Shown here in pieces: positions 56,782-64,000 of a stretch of 64,000 nucleotides of DNA (positions within the stretch are counted from its first letter, which is position 1; every line of letters starts with the position of its first letter). Location of the stretch: the NCBI GenBank assembly GCA_022710715.1, contig JAKLGJ010000003.1, forward strand, positions 294,558 to 358,557. Reading direction: 5' to 3'. The position numbers were made by a program, and so were the translations under genes. The notes under the pieces are model-generated. The model was not told the origin of the DNA. It ran no database searches and saw only the letters and a list, made by a program, of their open reading frames with translations. Origin of the DNA: Candidatus Omnitrophota bacterium. Its GTDB lineage: Bacteria; Omnitrophota; Gorgyraeia; Gygaellales; Profunditerraquicolaceae.

Positions 56782-57752
56782 CGTCTGCTCAAATAAATTG
56801 CGGCCATGCGGCCGCAGAGTTCGCTGTCCGCGGTCACGGAATCCGCCAGGTCGTATACCTTGAAAGAGTTCCCGCAAACAAATATACCCGGCACCGAAGT
56901 GGCATTGACGGCGTCCGATATCGGCGAATTGGTCCTGTGATCGATGGCCACCCCGGCCATCTCGATAAGCTCATTCTCCGGGATCAACCCCACGGAAACC
57001 AGCACCGTATCACAAGCGATCTCGAAGCGGGAATCGTCAACCTCATTGAAAGCATCGTCCACGCGGCAAACCGTGACTTTCTCCACCCGGTCCTTGCCGT
57101 GGATGCAGGCGATCTTGTGATTAAAATAAAGCGGGATATCGAAATCCTGCACACATTGCACGATGTTGCGCTTGAGGCCACGGCTGGTTTTCTGGATCTC
57201 GATCACCGCCTTGACCTGCGCCCCTTCCAGAATAAAACGCCGGGCCATGATCAGCCCGATATCACCGGAACCGACGATGACCACTGCCTTGCCGGGCAGG
57301 AGACCTTCGATATTGATCAATTTCTGCGCCAGTCCGGCGGAAAAGATCCCTGCGGGCCGCGTGCCCGGAATATGCACCATTTCGCGGGTTTTCTCCCGAC
57401 ATCCCGTAGCCATAATCAACGCGCGAGCCTGAACAACCTCCATCCGCCCCGGCGTAATATACGTCAGGACTTTATCTTTGGTCAGATGCACGACGAATGA
57501 CTTCAGGCTGATCTCGATAGCCGGGGTATTCCTGATCCGATGGACGAAACGGCCGGCGTATTCCGGACCGGTAAGAATTTCTTTGAAATAGCTGATCCCG
57601 AAGCCGGTATGGATGCACTGGTTGAGTATTCCTCCCAGATACTGGTCGCGCTCGAGCAAAAGGATATCCCTGACCCCTTCCTTATGCGCAGTTAAAGCCG
57701 CAGCCATGCCTGCCGGCCCGCCGCCGACGATAACCAGGTCTCGCTTCTTCAT
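56778..57752 (-). CDS. FAD-dependent oxidoreductase of the glycerol operon
   Basis: 324 residues with FAD motif VIVGGGPAGMAAALTAHKEG near residue 6, NAD motif VVIVGSGDIGLIMARRFILE, and SVPGIFVCGNSFKVYDLADS near 285. It resembles the second flavoprotein (thioredoxin-reductase-like) seen with GlpA-like proteins, and would move electrons from the G3P dehydrogenase toward NAD or ferredoxin. It is not a sulfur protein: no CxxC redox motif is in the usual position. It overlaps DUF1667 and GlpA-like genes by four bases each. Confidence 0.85.
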   Translation of the reverse strand: MKKRDLVIVGGGPAGMAAALTAHKEGVRDILLLERDQYLGGILNQCIHTGFGISYFKEILTGPEYAGRFVHRIRNTPAIEISLKSFVVHLTKDKVLTYITPGRMEVVQARALIMATGCREKTREMVHIPGTRPAGIFSAGLAQKLINIEGLLPGKAVVIVGSGDIGLIMARRFILEGAQVKAVIEIQKTSRGLKRNIVQCVQDFDIPLYFNHKIACIHGKDRVEKVTVCRVDDAFNEVDDSRFEIACDTVLVSVGLIPENELIEMAGVAIDHRTNSPISDAVNATSVPGIFVCGNSFKVYDLADSVTADSELCGRMAAIYLSRR

Positions 57753-59212
57753 GGCTGCCCCCCTTCTTGCGCAGCGCCGCCGGGGGGCTCCTGCGCGCGG
57801 TCGCCGACTACCAGCGCCGAGCCGGGGCCGCGCTTGCTGATCGCGGTCAGGGGAGCGCGGGTTTCTTCAGCCAGGATCTTCATCACCCGGCTGGTGCAGA
57901 AACTGCCGTGGCAGCGTCCGGCCTGGCAACGGGTGCGGAACTTGATGCCGTCGAGCGTCCGGGCGCCGCGCTGAATGGCTTCACGGATCTCTTTGGCCGA
58001 GACCATCTCGCAGCGGCAAACGATATCGCCGTAAGACGGGTCCTTGCGGATCAACCGCTGCGCGCGGTCGAATCCTGCGGAAAAAAGATGCACGGTCTTT
58101 TTGCGATAGCGGTGAAAGAAAAGTTTCCTGCGCAAAACCAGCCCGTGTTTACGCAATAATTCGACGACATAGAGCGCGATGGCCGGCGAAGCTGTCAGGC
58201 CGGGTGACTGTATCCCGGCAACCGTGATGCAGCCGGCGGCGGCATACTCATGGCGGATGATGAAATCGTCGCCTGCCACCGGACGCGCGCCGGCAAAATA
58301 TGCGATGATATCCCTCTCGTCGATAGCCGGCACCAGTCTCTTGACCGAAGTGATCACTTTACGCAAACCTGCCTCGCTGGTGGACACATCCGATTTATCG
58401 TCGGTATCCTCGGCAGTCGGGCCGATCATGGGATTACCGTCGGAAGTGATGATGACCAGGGTCCCCTTCGAAGCCGGGGAAGGTAAAGGAAAGATCAGAT
58501 GGTTGGTCAGGTTCTGGCGCTTTTTATCCAGCAGGAACTCTTCGCCTTTACGCGGTTTGATGGTAAAATCGCGGATCCCCAGCATCGCGGCAATCTCATC
58601 GGCGAATAAACCGGCGCAATTGACCAGGTAACGGCAGGCATAGGTCTGTCCGGCGGCGCTGATCTCGAAATGGTCGCCTGCCCGGGTAATCCGATCCACC
58701 CGGGTGCGGGTGAAGATCTCCACGCCGTTGCGTCGGGCGTTTTCGGAAAGATCGTAGGTCCAGCGATACGGGCTGATGATGCCGGCGGTAGGCGCGTAGA
58801 GGGCGGCAATGATCTTATGGCTAAGATTCGGCTCATTTTCCCACAGCCAGGAGCGGTCGACGAGTTGCAAACCGCCGACTCCCAGTGCCTGGGCGTCGAG
58901 CTGTATCTGCTTCAGACGGGCGATATCTTCAAGCGTAAAAGCTACGATCAACTCTCCGACTTCCTTGAAATCGACTCCCAGTTCCCGCGAGATACTGCGC
59001 ACCAGCTGATTGCCCTGCACGCATAATCTGCCCTTAAGCGAATGCGGGGCATTCTGTGTGCCGGGATGAATGATACCGCTGTTGGATTTGGAGACGCCGA
59101 ATGCCAGCTCTTCTTCCTTCTCCAGCAACGCGATCCTTAGTTTGTAACGGGAAAGCTCGCGGGCAACTGCCGTGCCCACCGCTCCCCCGCCTATCACCAC
59201 GATATCATACAT
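57749..59212 (-). CDS. GlpA-type FAD glycerol-3-phosphate dehydrogenase with [2Fe-2S] domain
   Basis: 487 residues. FAD site VVIGGGAVGTAVARELSRYK at the N-terminus, DAO domain with KSNSGIIHPGTQNAPHSLKG and VNCAGLFADEIA, and a C-terminal bacterioferritin-associated-ferredoxin-like domain: VCRCEMVSAKEIREAIQRGA then FRTRCQAGRCHGSFC. It oxidises sn-glycerol-3-phosphate to DHAP under anaerobic conditions. The C-terminal tail is Pro/Gly-rich (QEPPGGAAQEGGQP). It starts three bases after glpK. Confidence 0.9.
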   Translation of the reverse strand: MYDIVVIGGGAVGTAVARELSRYKLRIALLEKEEELAFGVSKSNSGIIHPGTQNAPHSLKGRLCVQGNQLVRSISRELGVDFKEVGELIVAFTLEDIARLKQIQLDAQALGVGGLQLVDRSWLWENEPNLSHKIIAALYAPTAGIISPYRWTYDLSENARRNGVEIFTRTRVDRITRAGDHFEISAAGQTYACRYLVNCAGLFADEIAAMLGIRDFTIKPRKGEEFLLDKKRQNLTNHLIFPLPSPASKGTLVIITSDGNPMIGPTAEDTDDKSDVSTSEAGLRKVITSVKRLVPAIDERDIIAYFAGARPVAGDDFIIRHEYAAAGCITVAGIQSPGLTASPAIALYVVELLRKHGLVLRRKLFFHRYRKKTVHLFSAGFDRAQRLIRKDPSYGDIVCRCEMVSAKEIREAIQRGARTLDGIKFRTRCQAGRCHGSFCTSRVMKILAEETRAPLTAISKRGPGSALVVGDRAQEPPGGAAQEGGQP

Positions 59213-59215
59213 CTT

Positions 59216-60733
59216 TCAATCACCTGACTTATCCACAGGCAGTCCGGGACTCCCTGTGGATAACGTGCGGGAAACGGCGTCGAGCCAGCCCTGGTAGTAT
59301 TTCCGGGCAAGCGCGGGATTCATTTTCGGCTTGAACACCCGCTGTTTTTTCCAGCACCTTTTGATCGCATCCGCACTCTTCCAATAGCCCACTGCCAGGC
59401 CGGCAAGATACGCCGCGCCCAGAGAAGTGGTCTCGATCACCTGCGGCCGGATGATCTCTATGCCCAGCATATCCGCCTGGAACTGGCAAAGAAAAGCGTT
59501 CGCCGCTGCCCCGCCGTCAACTTTCAACGCCCGGATCTTCAGCCCGGAATCCTTGCGCATCGCCAGCAGCACGTCTTGCGTCTGATAACACATCGCCTCC
59601 AGCGCGGCCCGCACGATATGCGCCGCGCTGCTGCCGCGGGTCAGCCCGTACAGAGCTCCCCGCGCCTGCGACGCCCAGTACGGCGCGCCCAACCCGACCA
59701 GCGCCGGCACGAAATATACGCCGGCATTATCCTCAACCGATAGCGCCATCCTTTCCGAATCAGCCGCCGCGCGCAATAATTTCAACTGATCGCGCAACCA
59801 TTGTATCGCCGCTCCGGCGATAAAAATCGCCCCTTCCAGAGCGTATACCGGTTCGCCCCGGCGGCCGCACGCCAGAGTGGTAATCAACCCGTAGCGGGAA
59901 AACGCGCGCCGTTTTCCGGTATTGAGCAACATGAACGCGCCGGTACCGTACGTATTCTTCATCTGCCCCGGCGCAAAACAGGCCTGCCCGAATAACGCCG
60001 CCTGCTGATCGCCGGCCATTCCGGCGACGGGGATCCCGGCAGCCAGTCTGCCGATCCTGACCGTTTTTCCGAACACTCCGGAAGAGCTTTTGACCTGCGG
60101 CAAAATCGCAGCCGGGATGCCGAACTTGCGCAGTATCTGGGGATCCCAGACGCGCTTCTCGATATTGAAAAGCATGGTGCGGGAGGCATTGGTAAAATCC
60201 GTGGCATGCACGGCGCCGCCGGTCAGGTTCCACAGTACCCAGGTATCGGTCGTGCCGAACAACAGCCTGCCCTGTTTCGCCAGCCGCGCGGCGACAGGGA
60301 CATTCTTGAGTATCCATTCTATTTTTGTCGCGGAAAAGTAGGCATCGATGGGCAAGCCCGTCCGGCGCCGGAACCACGCCGGCCCCCCCGGGTCTTTTTT
60401 CAATTCCCTGCAGCGCGCGGCGGTCCGACGGCACTGCCAGACGATCGCGTTGTATACCGGCCTGCCGGTCCGCTTATCCCAGAGCACGGTGGTCTCGCGC
60501 TGATTGGTAATCCCGATAGCGGCGATCTCCGCTGCGCTCACCCCGGAGAGCACTTTCTGCAGGCAACGCTCAACGCTGTTCCAGATCTCCCGGGGATCGT
60601 GCTCGACCCAGCCCGGGCGGGGGAAATACTGCGGGAATTCCTCATAAGCGCTGATGCGCTTTCTGCCCTGTTTATCGTACACGACCGCCCGGCTGCCGGT
60701 AGTCCCCTGATCGATGGCCAGGATATATTCCAT
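59216..60733 (-). CDS. glpK: Glycerol kinase
   Basis: 505 residues from ATG 60733. FGGY family: IDQGTTGSRAVVYDKQGRKR near residue 6, GITNQRETTVLWDKRTGRPV near 75, GDQQAALFGQACFAPG, YGTGAFMLLNTG, and ALKVDGGAAANAFLCQFQAD. It makes sn-glycerol-3-phosphate from glycerol and ATP. The last residues (TGSPGLPVDKSGD) come from the DnaA-box palindrome, so the native end has been replaced or extended. ATG overlaps the lipase stop by one base (TGATG). Confidence 0.96.
   Translation of the reverse strand: MEYILAIDQGTTGSRAVVYDKQGRKRISAYEEFPQYFPRPGWVEHDPREIWNSVERCLQKVLSGVSAAEIAAIGITNQRETTVLWDKRTGRPVYNAIVWQCRRTAARCRELKKDPGGPAWFRRRTGLPIDAYFSATKIEWILKNVPVAARLAKQGRLLFGTTDTWVLWNLTGGAVHATDFTNASRTMLFNIEKRVWDPQILRKFGIPAAILPQVKSSSGVFGKTVRIGRLAAGIPVAGMAGDQQAALFGQACFAPGQMKNTYGTGAFMLLNTGKRRAFSRYGLITTLACGRRGEPVYALEGAIFIAGAAIQWLRDQLKLLRAAADSERMALSVEDNAGVYFVPALVGLGAPYWASQARGALYGLTRGSSAAHIVRAALEAMCYQTQDVLLAMRKDSGLKIRALKVDGGAAANAFLCQFQADMLGIEIIRPQVIETTSLGAAYLAGLAVGYWKSADAIKRCWKKQRVFKPKMNPALARKYYQGWLDAVSRTLSTGSPGLPVDKSGD
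59229..59263. repeat. Palindrome with two inverted DnaA boxes, copy 2
   Basis: Perfect 11-bp arms TTATCCACAGG (59229-59239) and CCTGTGGATAA (59253-59263) with an inner AGTCC/GGACT pairing. Both arms contain a perfect DnaA box TTATCCACA, in opposite directions. It lies in the last codons of glpK. The core is similar to copy 1 at 54217-54255, 5 kb away. Confidence 0.8.
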
Positions 60734-61554
60734 CAAGCCCTCCTCTTCTCGATCCACTGCAGCACATCCGCGAACATCTTTTCCTTATCCAGGTCGATCG
60801 ATAATGCGTGGAACATCCGTGGATAACGGATCATGGTTTTATCCGCGGACGGCAGACCGCGGAATATCCGTTCGCTGAAACGAGTGCTCACGATGGAATC
60901 CTCTTCCGGGAGCAGGAATACTGCCGGTTTTGTCATCCGTTGCAGACAATGCGCGGCCTTCAGTTGACCGAGAAGCACCTGCCATAACAAGCGGGCAGAG
61001 ACCAAACCATGCTCGCGGGGATCGCGCTGCATACCCTCCAGGCACTGTTTATCCCGGGTAAACATGTCCGGCGCAAAAGGAATTCTGAACTGTTTTCGTG
61101 GATTGAAAATGAGCGCGAAAAATACCCGCGCGTAGAGGCTCAAAGGAAGAGAAAGGTTACTTTTGAAAGCGGGAGAAATACAGATCAGCCCGTCGCATAT
61201 CTGCGGATGCCCGCAGACAAGCAGAAAACTCAACAACGCGCCCATACTTTCGCCGACCAGAAAACATTTCGCACCCGGATGTTCCTCATCGATGATCTGT
61301 TTCAGCCGGAGCAGGTCCCGGTAATAGGTTCGGAAAGAATCGATGTCTCCGGGCAGCTCTTCGGAACGTCCGAAACCGCGCAGATCGATCGCATACGAGT
61401 GACAAGCCCGGCCGGCGAAGAATGCGCTCAATGCGTCCCAACGGCCGCTGTGGCCTCCCAGACCGTGCACCAGCAATAAAACTACATTCGCAGAAGTTGA
61501 AAGGGATTCTTTCTTTTCGTAGATGATACCCGTGGCCTGATCCTTGATCATCAT
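60733..61554 (-). CDS. Alpha/beta hydrolase, monoacylglycerol lipase-like
   Basis: 273 residues. LLLVHGLGGHSGRWDALSAF, DLRGFGRSE, nucleophile elbow GESMGALLSFLL near residue 98, FLLPEEDSIVS (acid) and PRMFHALSIDLDK (His) form the catalytic triad of monoglyceride lipases/lysophospholipases. It is the first gene of the glycerol operon, so it probably frees glycerol from an acylglycerol for GlpK. A soluble protein without signal peptide. Confidence 0.88.
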   Translation of the reverse strand: MMIKDQATGIIYEKKESLSTSANVVLLLVHGLGGHSGRWDALSAFFAGRACHSYAIDLRGFGRSEELPGDIDSFRTYYRDLLRLKQIIDEEHPGAKCFLVGESMGALLSFLLVCGHPQICDGLICISPAFKSNLSLPLSLYARVFFALIFNPRKQFRIPFAPDMFTRDKQCLEGMQRDPREHGLVSARLLWQVLLGQLKAAHCLQRMTKPAVFLLPEEDSIVSTRFSERIFRGLPSADKTMIRYPRMFHALSIDLDKEKMFADVLQWIEKRRA

Positions 61555-61572
61555 ATAAGCGCAGTCTCCCGT

Positions 61573-61833
61573 TTATCCTCCCGCAAAAACCCCCAGGCTC
61601 TCAAGCTGTTTGCGCAATTTCTCGATCTTCTGCTCCCTGGACTGAATCGCAGATTCTTTTTCCTGAAGCGCCGCGCGAGCGCCCCGCAATTCCGTTTCCT
61701 GCTGCGCGATAAGCTGTTGTTGCTCCAGGGTCTTGAGCCTCAACGCCTCCAGTTCGCCTTGAGGACAAAGCGTCGTAGCGCACCCGCAAAAAACAACACA
61801 GACGATGATAAAAAATAAATTGAATATCTTCAT
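61573..61833 (-). CDS. Small coiled-coil lipoprotein
   Basis: 86 residues. MKIFNLFFIIVCVVFCGC is a lipoprotein signal with lipobox VFCGC; then a heptad coiled coil (LKTLEQQQLIAQQETELRGA) like Lpp or YbjQ-type small lipoproteins, ending in a short hydrophobic tail LGVFAGG. No wider family. It lies 18 bases before the lipase gene on the same strand. Confidence 0.6.
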   Translation of the reverse strand: MKIFNLFFIIVCVVFCGCATTLCPQGELEALRLKTLEQQQLIAQQETELRGARAALQEKESAIQSREQKIEKLRKQLESLGVFAGG

Positions 61834-61902
61834 AGTGACTTATTATACCACAGCTTACCTGAATAGCCAGGCAAGAAAAAGGACTCGCCCGCGACCGGGA
61901 AG

Positions 61903-61933
61903 AGAAAAGGGCTCGCCCATGATGGGCAAGCCC
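61903..61933 (-). terminator. Intrinsic terminator after the receiver/kinase-like group
   Basis: Stem GGGCT-x-GCCCAT with ATGGGC-x-AGCCC (61909-61920 with 61922-61933, one internal mismatch) followed on the minus strand by TTTTCTCTTCC. It lies 40 bases after the stop of the 61973 receiver. Confidence 0.65.
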
Positions 61934-61972
61934 CGGGGGGAACAACAATCTCGCGCGGGTGATCGTTGCCGG

Positions 61973-62350
61973 CTATTTCTTCTTCAGCACGCCTTCGATC
62001 GCCACGATCACATCCAGCGGATTGAACGGTTTCTTCAGACATTTCTGTATACCGCAGATATTCAGCAACGGCACATGCTCATCCTCGCGGAAAAAACCGG
62101 TCATGGCGATAATCGGAATACCCATGGTAGCGGTGAATTGCCGTAATTCATCCGCCACCTCGAACCCGTTCATATCGTTCATCTTCAGGTCCAGCAGGAT
62201 AACATCCGGTTTGATGAAGTTCGCCTGATGCTGAACCAGATCGGCTTGCGCGGTCTCAAAAACCTCGTAACCGCTTAACATAAGGGTTTCTTTCAGCTCT
62301 TCAAGAAATTCTTTATCGTCATCGACTATAATGACTTTTCCTTTACTCAT
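61973..62350 (-). CDS. Stand-alone response regulator receiver
   Basis: 125 residues. VIIVDDDKEFLEELKETLML is the acid pocket, phospho-acceptor Asp in ILLDLKMNDMNGFEV, switch Thr in IAMTGFFRED, Lys in CLKKPFNPLDV. It is closely similar to the receiver at 63638 (shared DDDKEFLEELKETLxLSGYEV and KPFNPLDVI), so they arose by duplication. It overlaps the kinase-like gene by four bases. Confidence 0.88.
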   Translation of the reverse strand: MSKGKVIIVDDDKEFLEELKETLMLSGYEVFETAQADLVQHQANFIKPDVILLDLKMNDMNGFEVADELRQFTATMGIPIIAMTGFFREDEHVPLLNICGIQKCLKKPFNPLDVIVAIEGVLKKK

Positions 62351-63582
62351 CTGGTCTGCACCGCTGCAGTAAGTATTGCTCCCGCATTAAAAACACAGAA
62401 TGACGGAGGGATGAACACTTCAAAAACAGATCCCTCACCCGGCGCGCTTTCCACGCTGATAGCGCTGCTGTAACCATGCATGATCTCCCGGCAGATTGCC
62501 AGGCCCAACCCGGTTCCTTTACCGATGCTCTTGGTGGTAAAAAACGGTTCAAATAGATTCTTACGCACCGACTCGCACATCCCCGGCCCGCTGTCCCGGA
62601 ACGCGATCCTGACTCCTCCTTTGTCGTTCCAGGTTACGATCTCCAGCGTGCCGCCGGTAGACATGGCATCAAGCGCATTCTTGATAATATTGGTAAATAC
62701 GTGACTTAATCCCTGATCGATCACCAGCGGCAAAGAATCCTGATACTGGCGGATAATCCGGTAACCGGGGTTTAACCGGCCCGAAAAAACATCCAGACAT
62801 TCCTCAAGCAGTTTATGGACATCAATGGGGACCCTGGCCGCTGCCCTGCCTCCGGACAGTAACTGCATGCCGCAGGAACGTAAAGAATGCGCAATGGTGC
62901 CGATACGATTAAGACCGCTTTTGATCTCAAGCATGTATTCCTTCATCACCGAGCTCGGCGACACTACCCGCAGGAATGCATCGGCGAGCCGGCAGGCATG
63001 GCGCAAAGGCGATTCAATGGCTTCCACAATACCCGAAGCCAGCTTGCCCACAGAAGCGAATTTTTCCAACTCCGACTGTTGCCGATGCAGCTCGAGTTGT
63101 TGCCTGCGCTGGTCGCCCAGATGCATGAGATCGGCGACAATCCTGCTGGCGTACGCGCACATCAGTTTGGCGAATTCGAAATCAGCTTCGCTGAAAGCCG
63201 CGGCGTTCGATTTATCGCCGATGTTGATGATGCCGATGAGATCGGTATCGACACACAGCGGTATGGAAATAAAAGAACCGGTATGGTAATGGGTGAAACC
63301 GTTGCGTTTGAACCGGCTGTCCTTGGCGATATCCTTGACCAGCACCGGGCGGTTGATCCTGCCGACGGTACCCGCTACCCCCTCGCCGATGCGCTGACGA
63401 TGCCCTTTGATACGCAGATTGACCGAATTATAGAAAGAATCCAGCACCAGTTCTTCGTTATCCGGATCGAATACGAAAAGAGAACCGCATTCCGCATTAA
63501 GCCTGGCGATGAGTTCCTTAAGAGTGCCGTTCAGAAATCCGCGTACCAATGCTCCGACGTCGTTGTTCTGACATACCGTCAT
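62347..63582 (-). CDS. GAF-domain histidine-kinase-like protein lacking the usual acceptor His
   Basis: 411 residues from ATG 63582; the longer frame has no better start. An N-terminal GAF sensor domain ([51 protein letters not shown] [20 protein letters not shown]), a dimerisation helix pair, and a complete HATPase_c: [12 protein letters not shown] (N box), [12 protein letters not shown] (G1), [17 protein letters not shown] (G2). In the H box, the usual G-x-A-H-E-I-N-N-P-L reads [10 protein letters not shown] (about residues 183-192), so His is Glu. It may be a non-autophosphorylating or ATP-binding regulator. Confidence 0.85.
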   Translation of the reverse strand: MTVCQNNDVGALVRGFLNGTLKELIARLNAECGSLFVFDPDNEELVLDSFYNSVNLRIKGHRQRIGEGVAGTVGRINRPVLVKDIAKDSRFKRNGFTHYHTGSFISIPLCVDTDLIGIINIGDKSNAAAFSEADFEFAKLMCAYASRIVADLMHLGDQRRQQLELHRQQSELEKFASVGKLASGIVEAIESPLRHACRLADAFLRVVSPSSVMKEYMLEIKSGLNRIGTIAHSLRSCGMQLLSGGRAAARVPIDVHKLLEECLDVFSGRLNPGYRIIRQYQDSLPLVIDQGLSHVFTNIIKNALDAMSTGGTLEIVTWNDKGGVRIAFRDSGPGMCESVRKNLFEPFFTTKSIGKGTGLGLAICREIMHGYSSAISVESAPGEGSVFEVFIPPSFCVFNAGAILTAAVQTR

Positions 63583-63637
63583 GACCGTTATCCTACCGTT
63601 TACGTATTGCGTGGGATTGAAAACCGCTTCGAAAGGA

Positions 63638-64000
63638 TTACTGCTCCCGGGCTTCCTTAAGCAACCGCTCGATCTGATATATAACGTCAAGCGGATTAAA
63701 AGGCTTTTGCAGATAGTTCTGCATATTGAAAAAACTCAACAATGAGCCGTCTTTTTCCTCGGTAAAGTATCCGGACATGACCAGGATCGGTATCTTCTTT
63801 GTTTCCGGAATAGCCCGGAGTTTATTGGCGACCTCGAAACCGGTCATCCCCTGCATGCGCAAATCCAGCAAGATCAGATCCGGTTTTATTTCCGCAGCCA
63901 ACCCGGTGGCTTTGGTCGAGTCCCTGACTTCCTTGACTTCATACCCGCTCAAGAGGAGAGTCTCTTTCAGTTCTTCAAGGAATTCCTTATCGTCATCCAC
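63638..64000 (-). CDS. Response regulator receiver, N-terminus cut by right edge
   Basis: 120 residues are visible; by comparison with the receiver at 61973, about ten residues are missing (VIIV-type strand). DDDKEFLEELKETLLLSGYE, ILLDLRMQGMTGFEV, VMSGYFTEEKD and LQKPFNPLDVI give all key receiver residues. It lies 55 bases before the kinase-like gene and should be in the same operon. The two receivers flank the kinase-like protein. Confidence 0.85.
   Translation of the reverse strand: MDDDKEFLEELKETLLLSGYEVKEVRDSTKATGLAAEIKPDLILLDLRMQGMTGFEVANKLRAIPETKKIPILVMSGYFTEEKDGSLLSFFNMQNYLQKPFNPLDVIYQIERLLKEAREQ

Noticed and set aside
1..64000. CRISPR arrays, tRNA or rRNA genes, transposases, prophage genes
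   Set aside because: None found: no regularly spaced direct repeats, no cloverleaf with a conserved T-loop, and no integrase or transposase motif.

Overview
The window looks like a chromosomal segment of a Gram-negative, largely anaerobic bacterium. Evidence for this includes several lipobox lipoproteins, an OmpA-family lipoprotein, beta-barrel-like secreted proteins, PEP-CTERM proteins, an AsmA-like protein, and a rubrerythrin plus desulforedoxin-like pair with no cytochrome oxidase. The gene mix (PEP-CTERM, DUF3108, DUF3568, stand-alone receivers, AddAB-like nuclease, Tes-like radical SAM) fits candidate phylum Omnitrophota or a relative, but this is inference from gene content only. No rRNA, tRNA, CRISPR array, transposase or phage gene was found.

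Layout. 1-4.3 kb: envelope and stress genes (barrel protein cut by the left edge, GHL10-like hydrolase, mscL, Gdt1-like exporter). 4.3-8.7 kb: translation and tRNA genes (prmA, metG, tatD-tcdA) and a 65-residue unknown preceded by an attenuator-like leader. 8.8-12.1 kb: small lipoproteins, desulforedoxin-rubrerythrin operon, a receiver protein. 12.2-21.9 kb: DNA-repair operon on the minus strand (cache protein, rmuC, addA, addB, DUF2156), with a 151-bp inverted-repeat element between addA and addB. 22-24.7 kb: RRM RNA-binding protein, a candidate small RNA, and two PEP-CTERM proteins behind a probable sigma-54 promoter. 24.7-30.4 kb: ABC-F ATPase, OmpA lipoprotein, a strong new structured-RNA candidate, CoA-binding protein, MATE exporter, PEBP and small proteins. 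30.5-36.7 kb: a lipid operon (AsmA-like, MFS-PlsC fusion, hydrolase, hexapeptide protein, acyl-activating ligase) that resembles the LplT-Aas lysophospholipid repair route with different gene boundaries. 37-44.5 kb: DoxX, NDH-2-like oxidoreductase, UbiA/MenA prenyltransferase, TPR protein, receivers and LemA. 44.6-51.5 kb: a tightly overlapping operon with a Tes-like radical SAM enzyme, ArsP-like permease, DUF3343 Se/S carrier-like protein, NnrD/ribokinase-fold protein and YeeE transporter. 51.6-61.8 kb: lgt, MFS, class II photolyase, MutY-like glycosylase and a glycerol operon (lipase, glpK, glpA-like, FAD oxidoreductase, DUF1667). 62-64 kb: two paralogous receivers flanking a GAF histidine-kinase-like protein that lacks the usual phospho-acceptor His.

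Main leads: (1) a promoter- and terminator-bounded, pseudoknotted RNA at about 27.1-27.26 kb; (2) two palindromes, each made of two inverted DnaA boxes, at the 3' ends of the photolyase and glpK genes; (3) the Tes-like radical SAM/DUF3343/YeeE operon; (4) a second candidate small RNA at 22.0-22.1 kb; (5) promoter-terminator-gene leaders and probable leaderless mRNAs. All similarity statements are from reading the sequence; no database search was run.
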